Source of the DNA: Pleomorphomonas sp. PLEO
GTDB lineage: Bacteria; Pseudomonadota; Alphaproteobacteria; Rhizobiales; Pleomorphomonadaceae
Direction: 5' to 3'
DNA length: 64,000 nt
Assembly (NCBI RefSeq): GCF_041320595.1
Contig: NZ_CP166625.1
Span: 592,660-656,659 of the forward strand
Shown here: piece after piece, positions 1 through 9,661 of the stretch
Numbering within the stretch: the first letter of the stretch is position 1
How the letters are laid out: each line of letters begins with the position of its first letter
Made by a program: the position numbers and the translations under genes
Notes under the pieces: model-generated
The model's input: the letters and a program-made list of their open reading frames with translations, nothing else
What the model was told of the DNA's origin: nothing
Databases searched by the model: none

Positions 1-1016
1 ATCTTGTTTCGGATGGTCTCGATACCGCCGTCGATATAGCGGTCGTCGCTGCTCTCGCCTTCGGACTGATCTTCGCCTTTGTGCGGGTCAAGCCTCGGCT
101 AAGGGCACGCAATCTCGTCGAGAATACCATTCTTGCGCTGCTGATTGCCGCATCCTCCGTCGCCGTCCTCACCACCATCGGCATTGTTCTCAGCCTGCTA
201 TTCCAGGCCCTCCAATTCTTCTCGATGGTGTCGCCGATCAATTTCTACTTCGGCACCGTGTGGGACCCGCGCTTCGCGGCCGCCGGTTCGACGGAGAGCG
301 GCCAGTTCGGTTTCCTGCCGCTCTTCTGGGGCACGATCTACATTTCTTTCTTCGCCATGCTGGTCGCCGTACCGATCGGTCTCTTCTCGGCCATCTACAT
401 GGCAGAATACGCGACCTCGAAGGTGCGCTCGGTGGCCAAGCCGCTGATTGAAATTCTGGCCGGCATCCCGACCATCGTTTACGGCTTCTTCGCTCTGACC
501 ACCGTCGGCCCACTCATCCGCGACTTTGTCGCCGTGCCGCTCGGCCTCGGGACCTCCGGCAACAACGTGATCACTGCCGGTCTGGTGATGGGCATCATGA
601 TCATTCCCTACGTCTCCTCGCTTTCCGACGACATCATCACCGCCGTGCCCCGCTCGCTCCGTGACGGTTCGTTGGCGCTCGGGGCAACTCGTTCGGAGAC
701 AATGCGACAGGTGATCATGCCGGCGGCGTTGCCGGGCGTCGTCGGCGCCGTGTTGCTCGCGATGTCGCGCGCCATCGGCGAGACGATGATCGTCGTGCTG
801 GCCGCCGGTGTTGCCGCCAACGCGACGCTCAATCCGTTCGCAGAGATGACCACCATTACAGTGAAGATCGTCAACCAACTGACCGGCGACCTCGAATTCA
901 CCAGTCCGCAGACGCTGGTCGCCTTCGCACTGGGCATTACGCTGTTCATCATCACGCTTGGCCTCAACGTTCTGGCGTTGACCATCGTTCGCAAATACCG
1001 GGAGCAGTACGAATGA
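1..1016 (+). CDS. pstC: Phosphate ABC transporter permease PstC (5' end outside window)
   Basis: Inner-membrane permease that pairs with PstA to form the channel of the high-affinity phosphate importer. The reading frame is open from base 3, so the N-terminus lies upstream of the window; the GTG at 81 is internal. Several hydrophobic segments are visible, and the permease EAA-type loop is recognisable around 650-800 (ALGATRSETMRQVIMPAALP, then SRAIGETM). The rhizobial PstC family has a long N-terminus with extra membrane segments, which fits the open frame. The stop overlaps the pstA start by 4 nt (ATGA), so the two are translationally coupled. pstS is presumably upstream. Confidence 0.93.
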   Translation, partial: LVSDGLDTAVDIAVVAALAFGLIFAFVRVKPRLRARNLVENTILALLIAASSVAVLTTIGIVLSLLFQALQFFSMVSPINFYFGTVWDPRFAAAGSTESGQFGFLPLFWGTIYISFFAMLVAVPIGLFSAIYMAEYATSKVRSVAKPLIEILAGIPTIVYGFFALTTVGPLIRDFVAVPLGLGTSGNNVITAGLVMGIMIIPYVSSLSDDIITAVPRSLRDGSLALGATRSETMRQVIMPAALPGVVGAVLLAMSRAIGETMIVVLAAGVAANATLNPFAEMTTITVKIVNQLTGDLEFTSPQTLVAFALGITLFIITLGLNVLALTIVRKYREQYE

Positions 1017-2350
1017 CCGAAGCCGCCTCCCGCCTTCCCGCTTCGCGGCTCGGCGGTCCGGACGTCCGGACTGTCACCAAGACCGATCTCGGTCTCCGTC
1101 GCCGCTATGCTGCCGAACGGCGCTTCCGGGCCTACGGTGTCGCAGCCGTCTCCATCGCCATCTGCTTCCTGCTTGTGCTGTTCGGCTCGATCGTTGGTAA
1201 GGGCTATACGGCTTTCCAGCAGACGCGCATCACGATGATGGTCGACTTCGAACCAAGCATCATCGCGCCGGACGGGGATCGTTCGCCCGCCGCCGTCATG
1301 TCGGGCAATTCCTTCCGCTTCGACGATCTGATCGCCGCTGCTCTTCAAAAGACGCTGGAAATCGACCCCAGCGACGAGGATGGCCTTTACGACGCTCTCG
1401 ACCTTCTCTCCAAGGGCTCGGGGCCGATGCTGAGGTCGATGATCGCCAACGATCCCTCATTGATCGGGACAAAGAGAACCGTTGAGTTCTATGCCACCGG
1501 CGACGTGGACGCCTTCATAAAGGGCACAATTCGCGCCGATGTTCCTGAAAGCCAGCGCCTCATCAAGGACAAGCACATCGTCCTCATCGACAAACTGAAG
1601 AGCGAAGGGGCACTGCGTCTCGCCTTCAATACCGGCCTCTTCACCAACGGCGCTTCGACACGCCCGGAAACGGCCGGTGTCGGCGTAGCACTCGTCGGTT
1701 CGCTCTACATGATGCTGGTTGTTCTTGTACTGTCGTTGCCGCTCGGCGTTGCCGGCTCGATCTATCTTGAGGAATTCGCACCCAAGAACCGCTGGACCGA
1801 CGTGATCGAGGTCAACATCAATAACTTGGCCGCCGTGCCGTCAATCGTTTACGGTCTGCTTGGCCTCGCGGTGTTCATCAACTTCGCACACCTGCCACGC
1901 TCGGCGAGCCTTGTCGGTGGTTTGGTGCTGACGCTGACCACGCTGCCGACCATCATCATCACCACGCGCGCCGCGCTGAAGGCTGTGCCACCGTCGATCC
2001 GCGAGGCCGGCCTGGGAGTCGGTGCCTCGAAGATGCAGACCGTCTTCCATCACGTGTTGCCCCTCGCCATGCCGGGCGTGCTGACAGGCACGATCATTGG
2101 CCTGGCTCACGCGCTGGGCGAAACCGCACCCTTGCTGATGATCGGCATGAAGGCTTTCATCGTCGAATATCCGGGCACGCCCTTCGACCCGGCGACGGCG
2201 CTACCTACCCAGATTTACATGTGGGCGACAGAGCCCGAGCGCGCCTTCAGCGAACGCACCTCGGCGGCGATCATCATATTGCTCGCCTTCCTGCTCGCCA
2301 TGAACAGCATAGCCATCATTCTCCGCCGCGCCTTCGAGCGCCGCTGGTAA
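1013..2350 (+). CDS. pstA: Phosphate ABC transporter permease PstA
   Basis: Second permease subunit of the Pst phosphate importer, 445 aa. It is longer than the roughly 290 aa enterobacterial form because an N-terminal transmembrane segment (about residues 40-65) is followed by a roughly 150 aa region before the permease core. That layout matches the alphaproteobacterial PstA with a DUF3333-type N-terminal domain. The core begins near residue 230 and carries the permease loop LGVGASKMQTVFHHVLPLAM with the following GLAHALGETAPL segment. It overlaps pstC by 4 nt and is followed 21 nt later by pstB, so a single pst-phoU-phoB operon is likely. Confidence 0.93.
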   Translation: MTEAASRLPASRLGGPDVRTVTKTDLGLRRRYAAERRFRAYGVAAVSIAICFLLVLFGSIVGKGYTAFQQTRITMMVDFEPSIIAPDGDRSPAAVMSGNSFRFDDLIAAALQKTLEIDPSDEDGLYDALDLLSKGSGPMLRSMIANDPSLIGTKRTVEFYATGDVDAFIKGTIRADVPESQRLIKDKHIVLIDKLKSEGALRLAFNTGLFTNGASTRPETAGVGVALVGSLYMMLVVLVLSLPLGVAGSIYLEEFAPKNRWTDVIEVNINNLAAVPSIVYGLLGLAVFINFAHLPRSASLVGGLVLTLTTLPTIIITTRAALKAVPPSIREAGLGVGASKMQTVFHHVLPLAMPGVLTGTIIGLAHALGETAPLLMIGMKAFIVEYPGTPFDPATALPTQIYMWATEPERAFSERTSAAIIILLAFLLAMNSIAIILRRAFERRW

Positions 2351-2371
2351 CCGTATCCTCGGAGTTTCGCC

Positions 2372-3190
2372 ATGTCCGCAGTTCAGACCGCGACGCCTTT
2401 CGAGACCGTTCGCACCCCAGATCCAGCCAGCCGGCCGATCAAGATCCACGCGGCGACCGTCAGGGTAACCTATGGTCAGAAGGAAGCCCTGCACGGGGTT
2501 TCCATCGATATCGCCGAGAAGGCAGTCACCGCTTTCATCGGGCCCTCGGGCTGTGGCAAGTCCACCTTCCTGCGTTGCATCAACCGCATGAACGACACCA
2601 TCGCCGGGGCCCGCGTCGAGGGCACCATTACCCTCGACGATCGCAATATCTATGATCCAGACCTCGACGTGGTCGAGCTCAGAGCACGTGTTGGCATGGT
2701 GTTCCAGAAGCCGAATCCGTTCCCGAAATCGATCTTCGACAATGTTGCCTACGGGCCGCGCATCCACGGTCTCGCCCGCTCCAAGGCCGATCTTGAGGAA
2801 ATCGTCGTCACCTCGCTTCAGAAGGCGTCGCTTTTCAACGAAGTGAAAGATCGCCTCAACGAGCCTGGAACCGGCCTGTCCGGCGGTCAGCAGCAGCGGC
2901 TTTGCATTGCGCGCGCCATCGCCGTATCGCCGGAAGTCATCTTGATGGACGAGCCCTGTTCGGCACTCGACCCGATCGCCACCGCCAAGGTGGAGGAGCT
3001 GATCGACGAACTTCGCGCCAACTTCACGATCGTCATCGTGACGCACTCGATGCAGCAGGCCGCGCGCGTGTCGCAACGCACCGCCTTTTTCCATCTCGGG
3101 CATCTGATTGAAGAAGGCCCCACCGACCACGTCTTCACCAACCCGCTCGAGCAGCGGACGCAAGACTACATTACGGGCCGCTTCGGCTGA
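2372..3190 (+). CDS. pstB: Phosphate ABC transporter ATP-binding protein PstB
   Basis: Cytoplasmic ATPase driving phosphate import through PstCA, 272 aa, the normal family length. Walker A is GPSGCGKS at residues 57-64, the ABC signature LSGGQQQR is near 169-176, and Walker B is ILMDEP near 190. The Q-loop region [18 protein letters not shown] is the diagnostic PstB stretch. The first 20 residues are a poorly conserved extension. It lies 21 nt after pstA and 22 nt before phoU, on the same strand. Confidence 0.97.
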   Translation: MSAVQTATPFETVRTPDPASRPIKIHAATVRVTYGQKEALHGVSIDIAEKAVTAFIGPSGCGKSTFLRCINRMNDTIAGARVEGTITLDDRNIYDPDLDVVELRARVGMVFQKPNPFPKSIFDNVAYGPRIHGLARSKADLEEIVVTSLQKASLFNEVKDRLNEPGTGLSGGQQQRLCIARAIAVSPEVILMDEPCSALDPIATAKVEELIDELRANFTIVIVTHSMQQAARVSQRTAFFHLGHLIEEGPTDHVFTNPLEQRTQDYITGRFG

Positions 3191-3212
3191 CCGGAAACGG
3201 CAGGAGATTTCC

Positions 3213-3920
3213 ATGGAACATACGGTTTCCGCCTACGACGACGACCTCAAGGCAATCGCACGCATGGTCACCGAGATCGGCGGCCTCGCAGAGCGCGCGG
3301 TTGGTGACGCTGTCGAATCGCTGACGCGCCTCGACATTGGCCTCGCGCAACGCGTGATCGCCAACGACAAGGAACTCGACCGGCTTCAGCGCGAGATTGA
3401 GGACAAGTCGATCCTGGTGATTGCCCGTCGTCAGCCGATGGCCAGCGACCTCCGAGAAATCGTCGGCGCCATGCGCATCGCCAACGATATCGAACGCGTC
3501 GGCGATCTTGCCAAGAACATTGCCAAGCGCGTCGTCGCCATCAACGGCGTCTTCCCGCACAAGCAGCTGATCACCGGTGTCGAGCATCTTTGCGAGATCG
3601 CGCTGCAGCAGCTCAAAAAGGTGCTGGACGCCTATGCCAGCCAGGATGACCAGGCGGCCAACGCCGTCCGTCAACGCGACAACGAGATCGACGCGCTCTA
3701 CACTTCACTGTTCCGCGAACTCCTCACCTATATGATGGAGGATCCGCGAAACCTCACGTTCTGCATCCACCTCTTGTTCTGTGCCAAGAACATCGAGCGT
3801 ATCGGCGACCACGCAACGAACATTGCCGAATCGGTGCACTATGTGGTGACGGGCCGGTCTTACGAGGATGAGCGGCCGAAAGCCGACACCTCGATCGCCA
3901 GTACCATCGCCGGATCCTGA
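3213..3920 (+). CDS. phoU: Phosphate signalling regulator PhoU
   Basis: PhoU links the state of the Pst transporter to the PhoR/PhoB two-component system and represses the Pho regulon when phosphate is plentiful. The 235 aa protein has two three-helix PhoU repeats, each with metal-binding-type acidic motifs (IANDIERVGDLAKNIA near 90-105 and AKNIERIGDHATNIAE near 190-205). The start at 3213 is chosen over upstream in-frame codons because it sits behind AGGAG at 3202-3206 and gives the canonical MEHTVSAYD N-terminus; earlier starts would run into pstB. It is followed 22 nt later by phoB. Confidence 0.96.
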   Translation: MEHTVSAYDDDLKAIARMVTEIGGLAERAVGDAVESLTRLDIGLAQRVIANDKELDRLQREIEDKSILVIARRQPMASDLREIVGAMRIANDIERVGDLAKNIAKRVVAINGVFPHKQLITGVEHLCEIALQQLKKVLDAYASQDDQAANAVRQRDNEIDALYTSLFRELLTYMMEDPRNLTFCIHLLFCAKNIERIGDHATNIAESVHYVVTGRSYEDERPKADTSIASTIAGS

Positions 3921-3942
3921 GCTGCGGGAGCTGAAAACGACC

Positions 3943-4638
3943 ATGGCCAAGGTGATGATCGTCGAGGACGAAGAGGCGGTGTCGTTGATGCTGCGCTACA
4001 ACCTTGAGGCCGAGGGCTTCGAGGTCGAGCAGGCGTTTCGCGGCGACGAGGCCGACATTCGCCTCAAGGAGATCACTCCTGATCTGTTGCTGCTCGACTG
4101 GATGCTGCCGGGCCTTTCGGGTATCGAGCTTTGCCGTCGCCTCAGGGCACGACCAGAGACCGAGCGGCTGCCGGTGATCATGCTGACGGCGCGTGGCGAG
4201 GAATCGGAACGGGTGCGCGGCCTTGCCACCGGCGCCGACGATTATGTCGTAAAGCCCTTCTCGGTTCCGGAGTTGATTGCCCGCGTCAAGGCGATGCTGA
4301 GGCGCGCCAAACCGGAGACGGTATCGAACCTTCTGATGGCCGGTGACATCGAGCTGGATCGGGAGACTCGGCGTGTTCGTCGCTCGGCGCGCGAAATTCA
4401 TCTCGGACCGACGGAATTCCGCCTGCTGGAATTCCTGATGCAGTCGCCGGGCCGGGTGTTTTCGCGTGAGCAGCTTCTCAACGGTGTTTGGGGTCATGAC
4501 GTTTACGTCGATGAGCGAACCGTCGATGTCCATGTCGGCCGCCTCAGAAAGTCGATCAACCGCGGTCGCGTCCGTGACCCTATCCGCACGGTGCGCGGTT
4601 CCGGCTATTCCTTCGACGAGAAATTCGCGACCAGTTGA
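3943..4638 (+). CDS. phoB: Phosphate regulon response regulator PhoB
   Basis: OmpR-family transcription activator of the phosphate starvation regulon, 231 aa. The receiver domain has the acidic pocket VEDEE (7-11), phosphoacceptor Asp52 in LLLLDWMLPG and Lys104 in VVKPF. The C-terminal winged helix (about 130-228) includes the recognition region ERTVDVHVGRLRKSIN and the terminal TVRGSGYSF hairpin. The start at 3943 gives the standard N-terminus; earlier in-frame codons overlap phoU. The partner kinase phoR is not in the window, and in rhizobia it usually precedes pstS. As the last gene of the pst operon it probably autoregulates from a Pho box upstream of the window. Confidence 0.95.
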   Translation: MAKVMIVEDEEAVSLMLRYNLEAEGFEVEQAFRGDEADIRLKEITPDLLLLDWMLPGLSGIELCRRLRARPETERLPVIMLTARGEESERVRGLATGADDYVVKPFSVPELIARVKAMLRRAKPETVSNLLMAGDIELDRETRRVRRSAREIHLGPTEFRLLEFLMQSPGRVFSREQLLNGVWGHDVYVDERTVDVHVGRLRKSINRGRVRDPIRTVRGSGYSFDEKFATS

Positions 4639-4644
4639 AGGTTT

Positions 4645-4674
4645 GGCGAGCGGGCGGTCTGCCCTCCGCTCGCC
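4645..4674 (+). terminator. Hairpin after phoB
   Basis: A 9-bp GC-rich inverted repeat (4645-4653 with 4666-4674, 12-nt loop) begins 7 nt after the phoB stop. No U-tract follows, so it could be a Rho-aided terminator or an mRNA 3'-end stabiliser for the pst-pho operon. Confidence 0.45.
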
Positions 4675-4821
4675 AGATCGGCTTCAAGGCGTCTTTGCCT
4701 CAAATGGTGTTGAGGGCTTTGGCGGTTGGCTTTCGAAGCCTGCTCAGGCGGCTTCTTGTCGCTTACCTTCCGCGTCCTGATGGTCTAGGTTCCCCTCCGA
4801 TTATGCAGGAGAGGGCCTGAC

Positions 4822-6027
4822 ATGCTGGCGGGCAAGCGCATTCTGATCGTCATTGGTGGCGGTATCGCCGCCTACAAGGTGCTTGAAGTCATTCGGCGCC
4901 TCAAAGAACGCGGCGCCGAGGTCCGGGTGATCCTGACGCGCTCGGGCAAGGAATTCGTGACGCCGATGACGGTGGGCGCACTCTCCGGCCAGAAGGTGTT
5001 CAGCGACCTGTTCGACCCCACCGAAGAGCAGGATATCGGCCACATCGTGCTGTCTCGCGACACCGACCTGGTCCTGGTGGCGCCAGCTACCGCCAATCTC
5101 ATCGCCCGCATGGCGAACGGCATTGCCGACGAGCTTGCCACGGCAAGCCTGCTTGCCGCCGCTGCGCCGATCATCATCTGCCCGGCCATGAACCAACGCA
5201 TGTGGGCGCATCCGGCAACCCAACGGAATGCGGCGCAGCTTGCCGCCGACGGTGTTCGTTTCATCGGCCCGGCCGAAGGGCGAATGGCCGAGCGTGGCGA
5301 AGCCGGGGTTGGCCGTCTGTCCGAGCCGATGGAGATCGTCGCCAGCGTGGAGGCCTTTTTTGCCGAAGGCGAGCGGGCAAAGCTGCTCGCCGGCAGGCAT
5401 GTGCTCGTCACATCCGGCCCGACCATCGAGCCGATTGACCCGGTGCGCTTCATCACCAACCGTTCCTCGGGCAAGCAGGGGCATGCCATTGCCGCCGCCG
5501 CCGCGCGAGCCGGCGCCCGAGTAACGCTCATATCCGGTCCCGTCTCCATCCCCGACCCGCTGGGCGTCAGTATCGTCCGTGTCGAAACGGCGCGTGAAAT
5601 GCTCGACGCGGTGTTCGCCGCTCTGCCGGCCGACGTGGCTGTGATGGCCGCCGCCGTTTCCGATTGGCGGCCGTCGGAAGTCGCAGCTGAAAAGATCAAG
5701 AAGGCGGCAGGTGATCCGCCGCCGCTGTCTTTCGTTGAAAACCCAGACATTCTGGCAATGCTGGGCCACGACAGACAAAGGCCGAAATTGGTAGTTGGAT
5801 TCGCCGCCGAAACGACTGATGTCGAGGCAAATGCTGCCCGCAAGCTTGCTGCCAAGGGAGCCGACTATATCGTTGCCAACGACGTATCCCCGGACAGCGG
5901 CGTATTTGGCGGCGACCGCAACAACGTACACATCCTGTCGGCGGCCGGCGTCAGTACCTGGCCAACACTTTCCAAAGATGAGGTCGCTGAACGGCTGATC
6001 GCGCTGATCGCCGAGCAACTCGGCTGA
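4822..6027 (+). CDS. coaBC: Bifunctional phosphopantothenoylcysteine decarboxylase / phosphopantothenate-cysteine ligase
   Basis: Catalyses two consecutive steps of coenzyme A synthesis: ligation of cysteine to 4'-phosphopantothenate (CoaB) and FMN-dependent decarboxylation to 4'-phosphopantetheine (CoaC). The N-terminal half (1-180) is the flavoprotein domain with GGGIAAYK near residue 12 and the PAMNQRMW motif near 122. The C-terminal half has the CoaB nucleotide-binding segment VTSGPTIEPIDPVRFITN (about 195-212) followed by RSSGKQG. The 401 aa length is typical. A GGAGAGG ribosome site lies just upstream of the ATG. dut follows 46 nt later, a common coaBC-dut pairing. Confidence 0.97.
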   Translation: MLAGKRILIVIGGGIAAYKVLEVIRRLKERGAEVRVILTRSGKEFVTPMTVGALSGQKVFSDLFDPTEEQDIGHIVLSRDTDLVLVAPATANLIARMANGIADELATASLLAAAAPIIICPAMNQRMWAHPATQRNAAQLAADGVRFIGPAEGRMAERGEAGVGRLSEPMEIVASVEAFFAEGERAKLLAGRHVLVTSGPTIEPIDPVRFITNRSSGKQGHAIAAAAARAGARVTLISGPVSIPDPLGVSIVRVETAREMLDAVFAALPADVAVMAAAVSDWRPSEVAAEKIKKAAGDPPPLSFVENPDILAMLGHDRQRPKLVVGFAAETTDVEANAARKLAAKGADYIVANDVSPDSGVFGGDRNNVHILSAAGVSTWPTLSKDEVAERLIALIAEQLG

Positions 6028-6073
6028 GTTTTCGATTCGCATCCGCAACGAACCGTAGTTTCGAGGTTTTCCA

Positions 6074-6520
6074 ATGGTCGATGTCGCCCTTATGCGCCTG
6101 CCGCACGCCCAGGACCTGCCGCTGCCGGCCTATCAGAGCGAGGACGCCGCCGGCGTCGATCTGGTCGCCGCCGTCGAACAGCCGCTGACGTTGTCACCGC
6201 TCGGCCGGGCTTTGGTGCCAACAGGTCTCGCCATGGCGCTACCCTCAGGCTACGAGGCGCAGGTGCGACCGCGTTCAGGCCTGGCCGCCAAGCACGGCGT
6301 CACCGTTCTCAATTCGCCCGGTACTGTTGATGCCGACTACCGTGGCGAGGTGAAGGTAATCCTGATCAATCTCTCAGACACACCTTTCACCATTGTCCGG
6401 GGCGAACGTATCGCGCAGATGGTGATCGCGCCGGTGAGCCGCGTCCGCTTTGCCGAAACGGAAGCGCTCGACGCCACGGTCCGCGGAACCGGCGGCTTTG
6501 GATCGACGGGACGCTCGTGA
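6074..6520 (+). CDS. dut: dUTP diphosphatase (dUTPase)
   Basis: Hydrolyses dUTP to dUMP and pyrophosphate, keeping uracil out of DNA and supplying dUMP for thymidylate. All five trimeric dUTPase motifs are visible in order: AGVDL (motif I), RPRSGLA (II), [10 protein letters not shown] (III, with the catalytic Asp), RIAQMV (IV) and the C-terminal lid GTGGFGSTG (V). The 148 aa length is normal. It sits 46 nt downstream of coaBC and is probably co-transcribed with it. A 150-nt AT-richer spacer then separates it from cysK. Confidence 0.97.
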   Translation: MVDVALMRLPHAQDLPLPAYQSEDAAGVDLVAAVEQPLTLSPLGRALVPTGLAMALPSGYEAQVRPRSGLAAKHGVTVLNSPGTVDADYRGEVKVILINLSDTPFTIVRGERIAQMVIAPVSRVRFAETEALDATVRGTGGFGSTGRS

Positions 6521-6670
6521 AGAGAGAGTAATTATTCCTACCAATTAGCCGTTATTAGGTATCATTTTCCAATCCACTCGTTCGTTACGACCTCGGTTGA
6601 CTGGTGGCCTTCTGCCGCCGTCGATAGAATGGTGCCAATTCCATAGGGTTCGCAGCAACGAGGACTTCTC

Positions 6671-7636
6671 ATGAGCGATCTTTCCCGCCGCGGTCGCGGC
6701 AAGATCTACGCCTCCATCACCGATACCATCGGCGACACTCCGCTTGTGCGCTTCGACAAGCTCGCCAAGGAAAATGGTGTCAAAGCGACCATTCTCGGCA
6801 AGCTGGAGTTCTTCAACCCGATTGCGTCGGTCAAGGACCGCATCGGTGTGGCGATGATCGAGGCGCTCGAGGCTCAGGGAAAGATCAAGCCTGGCGAATC
6901 CACCCTGATCGAGCCGACCTCGGGCAACACCGGTATCGCACTCGCTTTCGTCGCGGCGGCCAAGGGTTACCGGCTTATCCTGGTCATGCCGGAATCGATG
7001 TCCATCGAACGGCGCAAGATGCTGAAGTTGCTCGGTGCGGAACTTGAGCTGACCGAAGCGGCCAAGGGTATGAAGGGCGCCATTGCCAAGGCAGGAGAGC
7101 TGGCCGCCAGCATTCCCGGTGCCGTTATCCCCCAGCAGTTCGAAAACCCGGCCAACCCGGAAGTTCACCGCATCAGCACCGCTGAGGAGATCTGGAACGA
7201 TACCGAGGGTAAGGTCGACATCTTCGTTGCCGGCATCGGCACCGGTGGCACGATTACCGGTGTTGGCCGCCTTCTGAAGGAACGCAAGCCCGACGTAAAA
7301 GTGGTTGCCGTCGAACCGAGCGAGAGTCCAGTGTTGTCGGGCGGTAATCCGGGGCCGCACAAGATCCAGGGCATCGGTGCCGGTTTTGTGCCTTTGGTTC
7401 TCGACACCAAGGTCTATGACGAAATCCTGCCCGTGCCCTCGGAAGAAGCGCTCGCCACCGCTCGCCAAGTGGCGAGATTGGAAGGCGTGCCGGTCGGCAT
7501 TTCCTCGGGCGCTGCCTTAGCGGCGGCGGTCAAGCTTGGACAGCGACCGGAAAACGCCGGCAAGACCATTGTGGTGATCGTGCCGTCGTTTGCCGAGCGC
7601 TACTTGTCGACCGCGCTCTTCGAGGGGCTAGCCTGA
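6671..7636 (+). CDS. cysK: Cysteine synthase A (O-acetylserine sulfhydrylase)
   Basis: PLP enzyme making L-cysteine from O-acetylserine and sulfide, 321 aa. Lys55 in NPIASVKDR is the Schiff-base lysine. The substrate loop [11 protein letters not shown] and the phosphate-binding glycine loop [11 protein letters not shown] are intact, as is the C-terminal [10 protein letters not shown] segment. The AT-rich spacer 6521-6670 probably holds its promoter, but I could not identify clear -35/-10 boxes. Its 3' end overlaps the convergent NUDIX gene by 37 nt. Confidence 0.97.
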   Translation: MSDLSRRGRGKIYASITDTIGDTPLVRFDKLAKENGVKATILGKLEFFNPIASVKDRIGVAMIEALEAQGKIKPGESTLIEPTSGNTGIALAFVAAAKGYRLILVMPESMSIERRKMLKLLGAELELTEAAKGMKGAIAKAGELAASIPGAVIPQQFENPANPEVHRISTAEEIWNDTEGKVDIFVAGIGTGGTITGVGRLLKERKPDVKVVAVEPSESPVLSGGNPGPHKIQGIGAGFVPLVLDTKVYDEILPVPSEEALATARQVARLEGVPVGISSGAALAAAVKLGQRPENAGKTIVVIVPSFAERYLSTALFEGLA

Positions 7637-8244
7637 CCCCCATCCGGCTCGCCGGACATTACGGGCGCATTATCGGCGGCGGGTACCTTCAGGGTGCCGG
7701 CCGCTTTTCTTTTGGCAAGGTCAACGAAAAAAGCAAGGATCAGGTCGCCGACGCCAGCATCCGAAACCAAAGCCGCCGCGTCCACCGGGTTGAAGAAACG
7801 CACCTCGCGCTGACCCTTTTCCTGCCAGTCATCAAGCTGCTTCTCGACGGCCAGCGGAAAAACATCAACCAACACTTTTTCCTGACGCTTGGGAAACTGC
7901 TTGATGTAGGTGAAGCGGCCAAAGGGCTTGAGCTCGGCACTACCGATCAGACCGGCTTCTTCCATGGCCTCGGTTTCCGCGGCTTCATGCCGCTTGAGGC
8001 CTTTGATCGGCCAACCCTTGGGCAATATCCAGCGACCACTGTCTCTGGTGGTGATCATCACCACCTCATAACCGTGCGCCGTCAGGCGGTAGGGCAGGGC
8101 GGCGACTTGCCGGAACTTTTCGAGCGTCGCCTTTGCCACAACCAACCCCTTTGGAGACTTGATCACCAAGCGCACCCCCACTGCCGGAACGGACAGGAAA
8201 GAGCGCGGTTGCGCTCTATGACATAATTTGCCGGCTAATAACAC
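7600..8244 (-). CDS. NUDIX hydrolase with a divergent Nudix box
   Basis: NUDIX-fold protein, up to 214 aa, related to the diphosphoinositol-polyphosphate phosphohydrolase-like group common in rhizobia. The fold core runs from about residue 55 to 170. Its Nudix box is divergent: it starts LPKGWPIKG and ends EAMEEAGL, keeping the EExG metal-binding glutamates but lacking the usual Glu after the first glycines and the Arg of the RE pair. The substrate therefore cannot be predicted. The N-terminus is uncertain, since the first 30-40 residues are not typical and a later start is possible. The last 30 residues are low complexity. It overlaps cysK by 37 nt in convergent orientation. Confidence 0.8.
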   Translation of the reverse strand: MLLAGKLCHRAQPRSFLSVPAVGVRLVIKSPKGLVVAKATLEKFRQVAALPYRLTAHGYEVVMITTRDSGRWILPKGWPIKGLKRHEAAETEAMEEAGLIGSAELKPFGRFTYIKQFPKRQEKVLVDVFPLAVEKQLDDWQEKGQREVRFFNPVDAAALVSDAGVGDLILAFFVDLAKRKAAGTLKVPAADNAPVMSGEPDGGQASPSKSAVDK

Positions 8245-8291
8245 CCTAGCCAGACCGGCTGGGAGAATCCCGCATATCCTGCTGGCAGCGA

Positions 8292-9011
8292 TCAGGCCGT
8301 TTCTGCCTGCTCACCATCATTCAAATAGATATTCCAAAGAGCTTTTTCACCGATTGTGGCGATAAACGCGATGTGCGCTTCCGTCTCGGCCGCAGTGATA
8401 TGGGAGGGCAACGCAATAGGACGCGGTCGCAGGGCAACGCGACCGCCGGTTTGTCCGGACGACGTCGTTTGCGCAGAAACGCTGAGATCGAGGCCGGCCT
8501 GTCGCCCACCGGTGAGCTCGAGGTAAACCTCGGCCAGAAGTTCGGCGTCCAGCAGAGCGCCATGTTTGACACGCCGGGATCGATCAATACCGTAGCGATT
8601 ACAAAGCGCATCAAGACTGGCCGGCGCGCCGGGGTGCTTGCGGCGGGCCATCATCAGCGTATCGACGACGCGGTCGGTGCCATAGGTCGAGCGACCCGAC
8701 GCCTTCAGCTCGAAATTGATGAAGCCCATATCGAAGCTGGCGTTGTGGGCAACCAGTTGGGCGTCGTCAACAAAGGCAAGGAAGGCGTCCGCCACATCGT
8801 CGAAACGTGGCTTGTCGGCCAGAAACTCGTCTGACAGACCGTGAACGTCGAAGGCTTCCTTGGGCACCGATCGGCCCGGATTGATGTAGACGTGAAAGTT
8901 GCGTCCGGTCGGGAAGCGGTTGACCACCTCGACGCAGCCAATCTCGACGAGGCGGTCGCCGGTCTTGGGATCCAGTCCAGTGGTTTCGGTATCGAAGACG
9001 ATTTCGCGCAT
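8292..9011 (-). CDS. dnaQ: DNA polymerase III epsilon subunit (3'-5' proofreading exonuclease)
   Basis: Proofreading subunit of the replicative polymerase, 239 aa. DnaQ-type DEDDh exonuclease motifs are present: Exo I FDTETTGLDP (residues 6-15), Exo II HNASFDMGFIN (about 94-104) and Exo III VKHGALLDAELLAEVY (about 148-163), with the catalytic His and Asp. The C-terminal 60 residues match the position of the alpha-subunit-binding tail. It lies next to coaE, aroE, maf and ppsR on the same strand, the conserved alphaproteobacterial cluster leading away from the origin. Confidence 0.96.
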   Translation of the reverse strand: MREIVFDTETTGLDPKTGDRLVEIGCVEVVNRFPTGRNFHVYINPGRSVPKEAFDVHGLSDEFLADKPRFDDVADAFLAFVDDAQLVAHNASFDMGFINFELKASGRSTYGTDRVVDTLMMARRKHPGAPASLDALCNRYGIDRSRRVKHGALLDAELLAEVYLELTGGRQAGLDLSVSAQTTSSGQTGGRVALRPRPIALPSHITAAETEAHIAFIATIGEKALWNIYLNDGEQAETA

Positions 9012-9079
9012 AGTCGAATCCTGCCCGTCGAAGGCGAGGATTTCAAGGAAATCCGGCCTGCTTGTCCCCCGCCAATTGC

Positions 9080-9661
9080 TCAGGCAAGCAGTTGGCGAAG
9101 AAATATCGCGACGGCATCCCTGGCCGCGCCGAAGCCGTCGCCAGACGGTACCACGAAATCGGCTCGCGCCTTCTTCTCGGTGTCGGGCATCTGGCGAGCG
9201 AGAAGCGCCTCAAATTTTTCCGCCGTCATTCCAGGGCGCGCCAGTACCCGGGCGCGCTGCACCTCCGCCGGCGCCGAGACTACGACAACTTTATCAACGT
9301 CGTGATGACGGCCAGTTTCGAAGAGCAAGGGGATGTCGAGTACCACCGCCGGCACGCCATCGGCTCGGGCTCGATCAAGGAAATCGGCTTCCACCCGGCG
9401 TACTGCCGGATGGACAATGGCTTCCAATCGACGGAAAGCATCGGCTTCTGCCGAAAGTCGTTCGGCAAGTTTGGCGCGATCAACTCGCCCATCGATCGTG
9501 GTTCCGGGGAACACCGATTCGATTTCTTTGGCCAGCGGTCCATCATAAAGAGCATGAACGGCGGCGTCGGCGTCAAATACCGGCAGACCCGCTTGCCGGA
9601 ACAGATCGGCGGTGGTGGTCTTGCCCATGCCAATCGAACCGGTGAGGCCGATGACGATCAA
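9080..9661 (-). CDS. coaE: Dephospho-CoA kinase
   Basis: Last step of coenzyme A synthesis, phosphorylating the 3'-OH of dephospho-CoA. The 193 aa protein starts with the P-loop GSIGMGKTT (about residues 8-16), followed by the CoA-binding FDADAAVHALYD stretch and the lid region with VLDIPLLFETG near 110. The start codon overlaps the aroE stop by 4 nt, so it is co-transcribed after aroE. It belongs to the ppsR-maf-aroE-coaE-dnaQ run. Confidence 0.96.
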   Translation of the reverse strand: MIVIGLTGSIGMGKTTTADLFRQAGLPVFDADAAVHALYDGPLAKEIESVFPGTTIDGRVDRAKLAERLSAEADAFRRLEAIVHPAVRRVEADFLDRARADGVPAVVLDIPLLFETGRHHDVDKVVVVSAPAEVQRARVLARPGMTAEKFEALLARQMPDTEKKARADFVVPSGDGFGAARDAVAIFLRQLLA

